In this document: piece by piece, positions 33,789 through 42,323 of the stretch | How the letters are laid out: each line of letters opens with the position of its first letter | How positions within the stretch are numbered: position 1 is the stretch's first letter | The notes under the pieces: model-generated | What the model was told of the DNA's origin: nothing | The model's database searches: none | The model's input: only the letters and a program-made list of their open reading frames with translations | Assembly: GCF_002161085.1 (NCBI RefSeq) | Contig: NZ_NFLU01000005.1 | Location: forward strand, 146,603-210,602 | Source of the DNA: Flavonifractor sp. An112 | GTDB taxonomy: Bacteria > Bacillota > Clostridia > Oscillospirales > Oscillospiraceae | Length of the DNA stretch: 64,000 nt | Direction: 5' to 3' | Program-made: the position numbers and the translations under genes

Positions 33789-34429
33789 GTGGTATCTCTC
33801 CTAAAGGCGCAGTTGGTTTTGGAACAGGTGGCGCAGCCCCCGGCGTGGCATTTGCCGGGGGTATTTGCCACACCAATCACCGCCGTCACCGACTTGATGG
33901 GGGCCAGTAGGCAGGTGTCGGTGGCGGTGAGGCCGATCTTCCGGGGACTGTCCAACCGCCGCAGCAGTTCGGGCTGGGCGGTGAGGGGAAAGTCCCCGTA
34001 GCCGGGGCTGAACCGGGGCCGCAGATATTTGCCGGGATAGCGCTGGGCCAGCTGGTCGCAGGCGTCGTCGCACACCGCCTCGATGAGGGCGGCGGCCACC
34101 GCCTGGTCCATGGCGGCCCGGGTCACCTGGCCCGCCGCCGAGCGGGCGATGAGCCGGTCTACCCCCACCCCCAGGGTGGCCCCGAAGAGGAGGGCGGCGG
34201 TGCAGCCCTCCAGGTGGGCCCGCAGCTTTTCGCTGTCAATGGACCAGTCCCCCAGCTCCACCCCGCCGGGGCGGAGGGTGAGGGGGACCTCCACAGAAGT
34301 CCACCGGGGGTCGGCGGCCCCCTCCACCGCCTGGATGCGCTCGTCCAGCAGGGCGGCGGTGGCCTCGTCGGGCTGGGCGCCCCGGTAGCCCAGATAGCGC
34401 AGGGCCTCGGACCGGGGGGTGTGGATCAT
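33785..34429 (-). CDS. Stand-alone methionine synthase activation-domain protein
   Basis: A 214-residue protein resembling the reactivation domain of B12-dependent methionine synthase (ALRYLGYRGAQPDEATAALLDERI, then RPRFSPGYGDFPLTAQ, the region that binds AdoMet, and IGLTATDTCLLAPIKSVTAVIG). It would support reductive methylation of oxidised cob(II)alamin on the truncated MetH encoded next. A Cys-rich tail (GKCHAGGCATCSKTNCAFR) is typical of the stand-alone form in Firmicutes and could bind a metal. It overlaps metF and metH by four bases each. Confidence 0.9.
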   Translation of the reverse strand: MIHTPRSEALRYLGYRGAQPDEATAALLDERIQAVEGAADPRWTSVEVPLTLRPGGVELGDWSIDSEKLRAHLEGCTAALLFGATLGVGVDRLIARSAAGQVTRAAMDQAVAAALIEAVCDDACDQLAQRYPGKYLRPRFSPGYGDFPLTAQPELLRRLDSPRKIGLTATDTCLLAPIKSVTAVIGVANTPGKCHAGGCATCSKTNCAFRRDTT

Positions 34430-35286
34430 TTCAGGACCTCCGACAGGCTGGACTGGATGGAGGCGGCGATCTCCGGCTTGTTCATGGAGTAGATGTGGAT
34501 ATGCTCCACGCCGTTGGCGATGAGGTCGATGATCTGCTCGGCGGCGTAGGCCACACCGGCCTGGCGCATGGCGGCGGGGTTGTCCCCGAACCGGTCCACA
34601 ATGGCCTTGAACCGCTCGGGCAGGTAGGTGCCGGACAACTTGCAGATGCGGGCGATCTGCTTGCCGTTGGTTACCGGCATGATGCCTGCCACCACCGGCA
34701 CGGTGATCCCCTTCTCCCGGATGCGGTAGAGGAAGTTGTAGAGGATGTTGTTGTCAAAGAACATCTGGGTGGTGAGGAACTGGCAGCCCGCCTCCACCTT
34801 GGCCTTCAGGTGGTCGATGTCGGCGTTCTTGGTGGGGGACTCGGGGTGTCCCTCGGGGTAGCAGGCGCCACCGATGCAGAAGTCGCCGTGGGCCTTGATG
34901 TCGCGCACCAGCTGGGCGGCGTACTGGTAGTCGTGGGCGGGAGCGCCTCCCTCGGGGATGTCGCCCCGGAGGGCCAGCACGTTCTGGATGCCATTCTCCT
35001 TCAGGTGCTCCAGCACCTGGGCCACGTGGTCCCGGGTGGAGGAGGCGCAGGTCAGGTGGGCCAGCACGTCCACGCCGTACTGCTGCTGGATGCCGGCGGC
35101 AATGCCCACGGTGTAGTCGCTGGTACCGCCGCCGGCGCCGTAGGTGACGCTCATAAAGTCGGGCCGCAGGGCGGCGATGTCCTGGGTGGCCTTGGCCACC
35201 GAGTCATAGGTGTCGCTGGTCTTGGGGGGGAACACCTCAAAGGACAGCGTAGGGCGGTCCTGGTTCAGAATGTCGATGATCTTCAT
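34426..35286 (-). CDS. metF: Methylenetetrahydrofolate reductase
   Basis: A 286-residue TIM-barrel flavoenzyme reducing 5,10-methylene- to 5-methyl-tetrahydrofolate, the methyl donor for MetH. Seen are PTLSFEVFPPKT with the catalytic Glu, MSVTYGAGGGT, LTCASSTRDH, NVLALRGDIPEG and GCQFLTTQMFFDN. The start at 35286 is supported by AAGGAGA nearby; the longer frame to 35322 would begin in the leader. It is the first gene of the metF / activation-domain / metH operon. No SAM riboswitch or T-box fits in the roughly 40-base leader. Confidence 0.95.
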   Translation of the reverse strand: MKIIDILNQDRPTLSFEVFPPKTSDTYDSVAKATQDIAALRPDFMSVTYGAGGGTSDYTVGIAAGIQQQYGVDVLAHLTCASSTRDHVAQVLEHLKENGIQNVLALRGDIPEGGAPAHDYQYAAQLVRDIKAHGDFCIGGACYPEGHPESPTKNADIDHLKAKVEAGCQFLTTQMFFDNNILYNFLYRIREKGITVPVVAGIMPVTNGKQIARICKLSGTYLPERFKAIVDRFGDNPAAMRQAGVAYAAEQIIDLIANGVEHIHIYSMNKPEIAASIQSSLSEVLK

Positions 35287-35320
35287 GGAAGCATCTCCTT
35301 CGCTTGGGGAATTGGGAAAC

Positions 35321-35329
35321 ATTATATCA
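35321..35329 (-). promoter_or_regulatory. Extended -10 promoter of the metF operon
   Basis: On the minus strand TG-A-TATAAT (35329-35321), 35 bases before the metF start. The -35 is weak. Confidence 0.6.
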
Positions 35330-35355
35330 CAGATGGGGGGAAAATCCTATCGCTT

Positions 35356-35394
35356 ACCAAAAAGAAAGGGCCAGCTGTTTGACAGCTGACCCTT
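35356..35394 (-). terminator. Terminator of the Cys-rich protein gene
   Basis: Stem GGGTCAGCTGT / ACAGCTGGCCC with one mismatch, followed on the minus strand by TTTCTTTTT. Confidence 0.88.
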
Positions 35395-35403
35395 TTGTGC
35401 GTG

Positions 35404-35709
35404 TTACTTCTGCCCGGCTTCCCGCTCCCGGTCGGCCATGGCCTTGGCGATCTCCTGGAATTTGGCGGCGATGTAGCCGTAGTTCTCCCGCTTGTGGGGG
35501 AGGGTACAGTTGCTGCAATCCTTGATGCCGCTGTCCAGATACTTGAAGTTGCCGCCGCAGTCCCGGCCCAGCATATACAGCGGGCAGTAGCAGAACAGGC
35601 AGTTGAAGTCCTGTCCCTCGGGGACCTTGTGGCAGGGGTAGTACTCGCACTCCTTGTTGGTGTAGAAGGAGAAGTGCTTGCCTTCCCAGTAGGGTTTGTT
35701 CTCTTCCAT
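35404..35709 (-). CDS. Small Cys-rich metal-binding-type protein
   Basis: A 101-residue protein with ten cysteines in two clusters: ECEYYPCHK and NCLFCYCPLYMLGRDCGG, then DCSNCTLPHKRENYGYI. This pattern matches the cysteine-rich small domain family (PF04071-like), thought to bind a metal, and often found near cobalamin or radical enzyme genes. No catalytic function is known. The start at 35709 has GGGG seven bases upstream; an upstream Met at 35745 has no site. It lies between metF and the molybdenum hydroxylase genes but has its own terminator. Confidence 0.82.
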   Translation of the reverse strand: MEENKPYWEGKHFSFYTNKECEYYPCHKVPEGQDFNCLFCYCPLYMLGRDCGGNFKYLDSGIKDCSNCTLPHKRENYGYIAAKFQEIAKAMADREREAGQK

Positions 35710-35778
35710 GACCGCGCCCCTTTCCGTGTCATTCTGTTCTTCCATGATACACGGAGAGGACGGGGTCTGTCAAGGAAC

Positions 35779-38064
35779 TTAGGCCTTGCCCGCGGCCTTC
35801 AGGCCCGCCAGCACCCGGCTGGGGGTCAGGGGGAACTCGTGGAAGCGCACACCGGTGGCGTCGGCCACTGCATTGCCGATGGCAGCCAGGGTGGGGTTGA
35901 CGCCGCACTCGCCGATGCCGATGATGCCGAACACACCGGAGGGGTCCGGATTCTCCACCAGGATGGACTCGATCTCCGGCCGGTCATCGGCGGTGGGCAG
36001 CATATAGGAGTGGAAGCCCTTGTTGTAGAAGCCCTTACCCTCCACATAGGTCATCTCCTCCCGGACGGCATAGCCCACGCCCTGGAGCACGCCGCCTTCG
36101 ATCTGGCCGCGGCACAGAGGCGGGTTGACCGCCTTGCCCACGTCGTGGGCGGCGGCTACCTTGATGACCTTCACCATGCCGGTCTCCATGTCCACCTCCA
36201 CCTCGGCGGCCTGGGCGTAGAAGGGGAGACAGTTGGGGGGCACCTGGCAGGAGGAGGCCAGGAACTGCTTGCCCTCCAGATGGGCCTGGGAGGCCATGTC
36301 GGCCAGGGTGGCCACCTGCTTGCCGTCGCAGGTGATGATGCCGTCGGTCATATCCAGGTTTTCCGGATCGATGCCCAGCTTGGGCCCCACCCAGTCGAAA
36401 ATGTCCTTCCGCAGCTTTTTGCCGGCGTCGGCCATGACATAGCTGACGGTGTACAGGGTGCGGGTGGCGTGGGAGCCGATGTCGAAGGGGGCGGCATCGG
36501 TGTCGCCGAACTTCATGACAGCGTCCTTGTAGGGTACCCCGATGAGGTCGGCGGCCACCTGGAGGCAGGCGGTGGTTGAGCCGGGGCCGATCTCCGGGAT
36601 GGAGGAGTTGACGAAGAGGGTGCCGTCCCGCTCGATGCGGAGAATGACGGTGTTGTAGTCCACGCAGAAGGGGGCGGCGTTGCTGACGTGGGTACCGGCG
36701 GAGATGCCCACGCCCCGGCGGATGCGGCCGGTCCGCTCACCGGCCTTGCCGTGCTTGTCATACCAGCCGATGGCGGCGGCCGCCTTGTCCAGGCACTCGT
36801 TGGTGCCGCAGGAGCCCGGCGGGAAGGGGAACCAGTTCTTGGTGTCCTCCCGGGTGGAGTTCTTCTTCCGCAGCTCGATGGGGTCCATACCCAGCTTTTC
36901 CGCCATCAGCTCAATGGCGGGCTCCACCACCGCGTTGCCCTGGGGGGTACCGAAGCCGCGCATGGCACCGGCGGTCATCTGGTTGGTGTACACCGGCCAG
37001 CCGGTATAGCGGAAGTTGGGGATGGCGTAGGCCCCGGCGGTGCCGCAGGCGCCGCACACGCCCACCAGGTCGGTGCCGAAGGTGGCGTAGGCGCCGGTGT
37101 TCAGCCAGGCCTGGGTGTCGATGGCAACAAAGGTGCCGTCGGCCTTGGCCCCCAGCTTGCACTTGAGGTAGCCGCCGTGGCGGGAGTCGGAACAGGTAAA
37201 GTCCTCCTCACGGGTGTAGATCAGCTTGACGGGGCGGAAGCACTGCATGGACAGAGCGGCCGCCAGAATCTCCGCCTTGCCGGACAGGCCGATGCGCACG
37301 CCGAAGCCGCCGCCCACATAGGGGGCGTTCTTCACGGTGACCTTGCTCACCGGAATGTCCAGGGCCTCGGCCAAAATCATCTTGGTGGGGTAGAGGGACT
37401 GGGTGGTGCAGATGACCTCCAGCCGTCCGTCGGGGCTGTAGGTGGCCACCGCGCCGTGGGGCTCCATCTGGGCCTGCTTCACCCGGGGCAGGGTCACGTC
37501 GTACTCCACCACCGCGTCGCACTGGTCAAAGGCGGAGGTGGGATCGCCGCCGAATTCCAGCACAATGGGCCCGCCGCAGATGTTATGAAAATCGGGGTTG
37601 GCAAACTTGGGCTGGACCTCGGGGGACTCGGGCTTGACGGCCTCCAGGGGGTCGTAGACGGCGGGCAGCTCCTGCCACTCTACCTTAATGAGCTTTACCG
37701 CCTGCTCGGCAATGGCCTCGGTGTCGGCGGCCACGGCGGCCACCTCGTCGCCAATGTACTTGGGCTCATCGGTGAAGATGGTCTGATCCAGCACCGGCTT
37801 GTGGGGCAGGGGGGTGATGAACATGGGGGCCGCCCCATTCCACACCTTGTTGGAGGTGTTCTTGAAGGTGCACACCGCCCGCACGCCGGGCAGGGCCTCG
37901 GCCGCGGAGGTGTCAATGCTCAGCACCTTGGCGTGGGCGTAGGGGCTGCGCAGCACCTTGCCGTATACCATCCGGGGCAGGGTCACGTCGAAGGTGAACA
38001 GGCCCCGGCCAGTAACCTTGTCAAAGCCGTCGTTACGGGGAATGCTCTGTCCTACATATTTCAT
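35779..38064 (-). CDS. Molybdenum hydroxylase large subunit (xanthine dehydrogenase family)
   Basis: A 761-residue molybdopterin-binding subunit. It has the ald_Xan_dh N-terminal domain (GQSIPRNDGFDKVTGRGLFTFDV) and the Mo-binding domain with QMEPHGAVATY, GGGFGVRIG, AMRGFGTPQGN and the C-terminal GIGECGVNPTLAAIGNAV, whose Glu is the catalytic base near Mo. Substrate (purine, nicotinate, aldehyde or other heterocycle) cannot be fixed; no selenocysteine codon is seen. ATG 38064 is preferred to GTG 38073 because the GGGGGAG site is eight bases from it. It is third in the FAD / 2Fe-2S / Mo operon. Confidence 0.93.
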   Translation of the reverse strand: MKYVGQSIPRNDGFDKVTGRGLFTFDVTLPRMVYGKVLRSPYAHAKVLSIDTSAAEALPGVRAVCTFKNTSNKVWNGAAPMFITPLPHKPVLDQTIFTDEPKYIGDEVAAVAADTEAIAEQAVKLIKVEWQELPAVYDPLEAVKPESPEVQPKFANPDFHNICGGPIVLEFGGDPTSAFDQCDAVVEYDVTLPRVKQAQMEPHGAVATYSPDGRLEVICTTQSLYPTKMILAEALDIPVSKVTVKNAPYVGGGFGVRIGLSGKAEILAAALSMQCFRPVKLIYTREEDFTCSDSRHGGYLKCKLGAKADGTFVAIDTQAWLNTGAYATFGTDLVGVCGACGTAGAYAIPNFRYTGWPVYTNQMTAGAMRGFGTPQGNAVVEPAIELMAEKLGMDPIELRKKNSTREDTKNWFPFPPGSCGTNECLDKAAAAIGWYDKHGKAGERTGRIRRGVGISAGTHVSNAAPFCVDYNTVILRIERDGTLFVNSSIPEIGPGSTTACLQVAADLIGVPYKDAVMKFGDTDAAPFDIGSHATRTLYTVSYVMADAGKKLRKDIFDWVGPKLGIDPENLDMTDGIITCDGKQVATLADMASQAHLEGKQFLASSCQVPPNCLPFYAQAAEVEVDMETGMVKVIKVAAAHDVGKAVNPPLCRGQIEGGVLQGVGYAVREEMTYVEGKGFYNKGFHSYMLPTADDRPEIESILVENPDPSGVFGIIGIGECGVNPTLAAIGNAVADATGVRFHEFPLTPSRVLAGLKAAGKA

Positions 38065-38069
38065 GCTCT

Positions 38070-38543
38070 TCACTCCCCCTTCTGGATGCGCTGGGCGGCG
38101 GCCTCCACCGCCCGCTCGATGTTGACGTATCCGGTGCAGCGGCAGATGTTGCCGCCCAGAGCCTCCCGGATCTCCTCCTTTTTAGGCTCCGGGTTCTCAT
38201 CCAGCAGGGCCTTGGCCGACATGATCATGCCGGGGGTGCAGAAGCCGCACTGGACGGCCCCCTGGTTGATGAACTCCTCCTGCAGGGGGTGGAGCTTGCC
38301 GTTTTTGGCCACACCCTCGATGGTCTGGATGACGGCCCCCTCCGCCCGCATGACGGGGATGATGCAGGAGGTCACCGATTTGCCGTCCATGATGATGGTG
38401 CAGGCGCCGCACTCCCCCTTGCCGCAGCCGATCTTGGTGCCGGTGAGGTAGAGATTGTCCCGCAGGAACTGGGCCAGGGAGATGGAGGGGTCCACCTCCG
38501 CCGTAATGGCCTCGCCGTTGATGGTGGTATGTAAAACAGCCAT
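38070..38543 (-). CDS. Molybdenum hydroxylase 2Fe-2S subunit
   Basis: A 157-residue iron-sulfur subunit with two clusters. The plant-type ferredoxin cluster is CGKGECGACTIIMDGKSVTSC; the helical C-terminal cluster is QCGFCTPGMI with CRCTGY. Both match CoxS/XdhC-type small subunits that pass electrons from Mo to FAD. The ATG at 38543 follows GGCGGA. Five bases separate its stop from the large subunit start. Confidence 0.95.
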   Translation of the reverse strand: MAVLHTTINGEAITAEVDPSISLAQFLRDNLYLTGTKIGCGKGECGACTIIMDGKSVTSCIIPVMRAEGAVIQTIEGVAKNGKLHPLQEEFINQGAVQCGFCTPGMIMSAKALLDENPEPKKEEIREALGGNICRCTGYVNIERAVEAAAQRIQKGE

Positions 38544-38561
38544 GTCAATTCCGCCTTTCTC

Positions 38562-39422
38562 TCAATGTGCCAGCTGATCCCGGCAGGCCTCCAGGGCCCG
38601 GCGGATGATCACCGGCAGGGTGTCCAGCCGGTACTCCCGGCTGCCCCGCAGGGGGTTGCTTCTGGGGTTGGCGTTTTCCAGGGCCAGCTGTCCGGCCTGG
38701 GCCATGTTCTCATCGGTGAGGGGCTTGCCCGCCAGGAAGGCCTCGGCGGCCTGGGCCCGCACAGGTCCCACGCCCACGGGGGCCATGGTGATCCGGGCCC
38801 AGGTGACCAGGCCGTCCTCCACATGGACCATGGCGGCGCAGTTGAGCATGGGCAGGGACAGGGATTTCCGCAGCTCCAGTCGCACAAAGGAAGCGGCCTC
38901 CCCGGGCTGGGGCAGAGGAATGGAGATCTTGGTCACCAGCTCCCGGCTGTGGTCGATGGTGCTGCGGGCGAAGCCGGCGTACATCTCACCCATGGACAGC
39001 TGACGCGCCCCCTGGGCGGACAGGACGGTGAAGGTGGGGGCCAGGGGGGCCAGGGACATGGCGCCGTCGCCGGCGGGCTGGGCGCTGACCACGTTGCCCA
39101 CCAGAGTGGCCGAGTTGCGGATCTGGAGGGACCCTACCGTGCCGCAGCCCTGAGCCAGGGAGGGGAAGTATTGGCGGACCAGCGGCGAGCGGGCGATGGT
39201 GGTCAGGGTGACGGCGGCGCCGATGACCAGCTTGCCGTCCTCCACGGTGATGCCGCACAGCTCGGGTACCCGGGTTACATCTACCCACACCTGGGGCTGT
39301 ACCTTCCCGGCCTTGAAATCCACCATCAGGTCAGTGCCGCCGGCCAGGACCACGGCTCCGCCGTCGGCCTGAGCCAGCGTGTCCAGCACTTGCTGGACAG
39401 ACGATGCGTTCACATATTCCAT
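38562..39422 (-). CDS. Molybdenum hydroxylase FAD-binding subunit
   Basis: A 286-residue CoxM/XdhB-type subunit. The FAD-binding PCMH fold shows AVVLAGGTDLMVDFKAGK near the start and LQIRNSATLVGNVVSAQPAGD for pyrophosphate and isoalloxazine contacts, followed by the CO_deh_flav_C domain. It receives electrons from the 2Fe-2S subunit. AAAGGAGAGG precedes the ATG at 39422. First gene of its operon, divergent from the ModE-type regulator. Confidence 0.94.
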   Translation of the reverse strand: MEYVNASSVQQVLDTLAQADGGAVVLAGGTDLMVDFKAGKVQPQVWVDVTRVPELCGITVEDGKLVIGAAVTLTTIARSPLVRQYFPSLAQGCGTVGSLQIRNSATLVGNVVSAQPAGDGAMSLAPLAPTFTVLSAQGARQLSMGEMYAGFARSTIDHSRELVTKISIPLPQPGEAASFVRLELRKSLSLPMLNCAAMVHVEDGLVTWARITMAPVGVGPVRAQAAEAFLAGKPLTDENMAQAGQLALENANPRSNPLRGSREYRLDTLPVIIRRALEACRDQLAH

Positions 39423-39663
39423 GGTATACTCCTCTCCTTTGAAACAGAATCATGAGGATTAAAACTAAACTATAATTATATTTAAACCTTTTGGTATAGG
39501 AAAGTCAAATGAATGGTTCGGACACGAACAAAGATTGGAAAAATTCGAAAGAGTGCCGACAAAGGGAGAATGAGAAAAGTGAAACAGACAAAACGAATAT
39601 AAAAAGTGCTAAGTTTTCCAGGATTACCTGGTGGTAATGGGGTAAATCGATAAAGAAAATCTA
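39423..39663. other. AT-rich divergent control region
   Basis: The region between the Mo hydroxylase operon and the regulator is distinctly AT-rich. A TATAAT on the minus strand (within 39472-39482) may be the operon -10, but its best -35 (TTGACT) is 22 bases away, so I do not assign a full promoter. No open frame is seen. Confidence 0.45.
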
Positions 39664-39694
39664 CGTTGTGTTTTTGAAAACACAACGATATAAT
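39664..39694 (+). promoter_or_regulatory. Palindromic operator overlapping the promoter of the ModE-type gene
   Basis: A perfect 11-bp inverted repeat CGTTGTGTTTT / AAAACACAACG (39664-39674 and 39677-39687, 2-base spacer) is followed directly by TATAAT (39689-39694); TTGTGT at 39666-39671 is at -35 distance (17 bases). The CGTT...AACG ends resemble ModE boxes. This suggests autoregulation by the downstream regulator and perhaps control of the divergent operon. Confidence 0.65.
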
Positions 39695-39753
39695 GGCCAT
39701 AGAAGCAAAACCCGCCCGGCATAGCAGCCGGACGGCAGAGAAGGGAGCGGGCC

Positions 39754-40095
39754 ATGCGGGGGGAAGGAAAATTCTATCTGACGGATGAGACGGGGCGGCG
39801 GATCTTCGGGCCGGGACCGGCGGAGCTGCTGGAGCAGGTGGAGCGGACCGGCTCCCTGCGGGCGGCTGCCCAGAAAATGGGACTGTCCTACTCCAAAGCC
39901 CTGAAAATCCTCCACACGGCGGAGCGTGGGCTGGCTATGCCCCTGGTGAGTACCGAGGCGGGGGGCCTGGGGGGCGGCGGCAGCACCATCACGCCCCAGG
40001 CCAAGGCCCTGCTGGCCTGGTTCCGGCAGGCCCGGCAGGCGGTGCAGGAGGTTGCCCAGGCGCAGCTGGACCGCCTGCCCCGGGACGGCCAATAG
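39754..40095 (+). CDS. ModE-type N-terminal HTH regulator
   Basis: A 113-residue winged-helix protein of the ModE N-terminal (LysR-like) type: PAELLEQVERTGSLRAAAQKMGLSYSKALKILHTAERGLAMPLV, then GGLGGGGSTITPQAKALLAWFRQ. It lacks the molybdate-binding MOP domains of full ModE. Such short proteins are usually found next to molybdenum enzyme genes, as here, divergent from a Mo hydroxylase operon. AAGGGAG precedes the ATG. Whether it senses molybdate directly is open. Confidence 0.88.
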   Translation: MRGEGKFYLTDETGRRIFGPGPAELLEQVERTGSLRAAAQKMGLSYSKALKILHTAERGLAMPLVSTEAGGLGGGGSTITPQAKALLAWFRQARQAVQEVAQAQLDRLPRDGQ

Positions 40096-40105
40096 GACAC
40101 AAAAG

Positions 40106-40149
40106 AACAGCGCCCCGTTGGAGAGTTTCTCTCCAACGGGGCGCTGTTT
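40106..40149. terminator. Long terminator hairpin
   Basis: A 20-bp near-perfect stem (40106-40125 and 40128-40147) between the convergent regulator and acyltransferase-like genes, ending TTTA on the plus strand and TTCTTTTG on the minus strand. Confidence 0.88.
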
Positions 40150-40162
40150 ACAGGTAAAAGGG

Positions 40163-40828
40163 TTACTGCTCCTCCCGCAGGACGATGTGATCCTTGTCCT
40201 TATAAATGCTGTGGGCGGGAATGACGCCCCGGACGCAGGAGGTGGGGTATACGCTGCTGTGGCGGCCCAGAATGGTGCCGGGGTTGAGGACCGAGTTGCA
40301 GCCCACTTCCACAAAGTCGCCCAGGATGGCGCCCATCTTCTTCCGACCGGTGGGGATGGGGGTCTCCCCCTTCACCACCACCAGGGTCTTGTCGGACTTG
40401 ACGTTGGAGGTGATGGAGCCGGCGCCCATGTGGCTCTTGTAGCCCAGGATGGAGTCGCCCACATAGTTGTAGTGGGGGGTCTGGACGTTGTCGAAGAGAA
40501 TGACGTTTTTCAGCTCCACCGAGTTGCCCACCACGCAGTGGGCACCCACCAGAGCGGAGCCCCGGATAAAGGCGCAGTGGCGCACCTCGGTCTCAGGGCC
40601 GATGATGCAGGGCGCACCCAGGTAGGCGGTGGGGGCCACCACGGCGGTTTTGTGGACCCAGACGTGCTCCTGGGGCTGGCTGTACTCCTCGGAGGAGAGC
40701 TGGCTGCCCAGGGAGAGGATCAGGTCCTTGATGCCGTCCAGGGCCTCCCAGGGGTACTGAAACTGCCGGAGATAATCCCCGGCCAGGGTGTGGGACAGAT
40801 CGAGCAGATCGGAAATGGTGATGTTCAT
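40163..40828 (-). CDS. Left-handed beta-helix (hexapeptide) acyltransferase-like protein
   Basis: A 221-residue protein with hexapeptide repeats from about residue 60 (HKTAVVAPTAYLGAPCIIGPETEVRHCAFIRGSALVGAHCVVGNSVELKNVILFDNV), then NYVGDSILGYKSHMGAGSITSNVKSDK and GAILGDFVEVGCNSVLNPGTILG. It resembles the C-terminal half of GlmU/UDP-GlcNAc pyrophosphorylases but lacks a nucleotidyltransferase domain. The start at 40828 has AGGAGG eleven bases upstream. An open frame runs from the damaged larA-like gene into this gene without a stop, but the gene keeps its own start and a terminator precedes it. Confidence 0.85.
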   Translation of the reverse strand: MNITISDLLDLSHTLAGDYLRQFQYPWEALDGIKDLILSLGSQLSSEEYSQPQEHVWVHKTAVVAPTAYLGAPCIIGPETEVRHCAFIRGSALVGAHCVVGNSVELKNVILFDNVQTPHYNYVGDSILGYKSHMGAGSITSNVKSDKTLVVVKGETPIPTGRKKMGAILGDFVEVGCNSVLNPGTILGRHSSVYPTSCVRGVIPAHSIYKDKDHIVLREEQ

Positions 40829-40939
40829 AGGATACAGGACCTCCTGTTTCATTGAAATCTCAAACTTTCGCCGCAGGGACCTCCTGGGGCAAAGCCATAT
40901 CCGGGCTGTATTATAGCACAAAGACTGCGCCTTGTCACC

Positions 40940-40983
40940 AAAACGGCCGTGCCGTGAATCATTCTTCACAGCACGGCCGTTTA
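40940..40983 (-). terminator. Terminator of the larA-like gene
   Basis: A 12-bp stem AAACGGCCGTGC/GCACGGCCGTTT (40941-40952 and 40971-40982) with an inner GTGAA/TTCAC stem; on the minus strand it is followed by TTTTGG. Confidence 0.85.
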
Positions 40984-40995
40984 TACAGTGCAGAA

Positions 40996-42289
40996 TTACA
41001 CGTTGCTCAGATCGTCGTCCTTCATGCACAGATGGACGGCGCCCAGCTTGAAGGTCTGGGGCAGAGCCAGGATGTTGGGGTTGGTGCCCACGAACTTCTT
41101 CTTGGCGTCCTCCAGAGCCTCCTCGAAGGTGGCCCGGGTCTTGAGACCCATGCCCCGGGCAATGCCGGGCTCCTGAGCACCCACGATGTAGATGGCGGAG
41201 GTGTTCATCTCGGCGATGTGGCCGCAGCTCGTCGTGGAAGTAGCCGTTGCAGATGGAGGAGCAGATGATGACGCAGTTGTCCTTCATGACCCGCTTGTGG
41301 CGGATGACCTGGGCGGAGAGAGCCTGCATCATCTGGATGGGGTTGGTGCCCATGCCGTTGCCGTAGTGGAAGTTCTGGGGCATACCAAACACCATCACGT
41401 CGTACTTCTTCTCGGCGAAGGGGACGTAGGTGCGCTTGTTGGCCAGCTTCCAGGACTCGGGCTGCATCACCTTGGCGTAGCCGGAGTAGATGGCGATCTG
41501 GCGGGAGTAGGTGTCCAGCACGGCGTCGCAGCAGAAGAAGGGGTGGCCCATCTTCTCCTCCATGTGCATCCCGATCTCGTCGAACTTGGTGCGCATCAGG
41601 GAGTGGCCGGACACGGGGGTGAAGTCGTCCCGGTGCATGACCTTGGGCACGTGGTGGCTGGCAATGCTCCGCCAGTGGGTGATGCCGGTGGCGCAGTGCT
41701 TGTAGCCGCCGGAGTAGCCGCCGTAGGGGTTGCCCTGGGTGTGGCCGATGAGGATGGGGATGTCGCAGTCAAAGACATACTTGTTCATCAGCACGGGGTC
41801 GCCCCGCTTGGTGGTGCCCAGGTCCACCATGTGCTCGTAGTCCTCGGAGTCATGGCTGGTGATCTGGTTGGTCCAGTAGAACTCGTTGAACAGCTCCTCG
41901 CCCAGGATCTGCTTCATCTCAGACACGGTGGCACGGGGGTGCAGGCCGTTGGAGAACATGAACAGGATGTCCTTCTTCTCCACGCCGGCGGCGTACAGCT
42001 CATCCAGGCAGGCCCGGATGGACACCTTCCGGTGGGAAGTGGGCTGGCAGCCGCCCTTCACGATGTCGGGGATGACGAAAACCACGGTCTTGCCGGGAGC
42101 GGCCAGCTCCTTCAGAGGAGGCATACCCATGGGGTTGCGGATGGACTCCAGGGTGGCGTTGTACAGGCTGTCCCAGTCCTGGGGCAGGCACTCAGGGTCG
42201 GGCACGGTGGTGCCGGGGATAAACACGTCGGTGTTGTCGGGCAGCTCAGCGCTCATCAGGCCGTGGCCGTATTCAAAATCAAGCTTCAT
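40996..42289 (-). pseudogene. LarA/DUF2088-family gene broken by an internal frame-changing junction
   Basis: The first 352 residues (MKLDFEYGHGLMSAELPDN on, with GNPYGGYSGGYKHCATG and FSNGLHPRATVSE) read as a nickel-pincer lactate racemase-like (LarA, DUF2088) protein to NGYFHDEL. There the frame is lost. The family C terminus resumes in another frame as CGHIAEMNTSAIYIVGAQEPG on to CMKDDDLSNV-stop (41226-40996). The two parts abut at about 41224-41231, inside GAGCTGCGGC. In relatives a few dozen residues separate these motifs, so an out-of-frame deletion is likelier than a single-base error. Ribosome site AAGGAGA and ATG are intact. Without read correction the product would run on into the downstream acyltransferase frame. 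Confidence 0.75.
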
Positions 42290-42323
42290 AGATGATCTCC
42301 TTATTGATGCAGATGGGTTTGGG

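Noticed and set aside
35287..35345. SAM riboswitch or T-box before the metF operon
   Set aside because: The promoter lies only about 35 bases from the start codon, so no such element fits.
40163..42289. A single 708-residue LarA-acyltransferase fusion protein
   Set aside because: The middle part (about 41220-40852) is out-of-frame LarA sequence; the acyltransferase has its own start and ribosome site and a terminator lies between.
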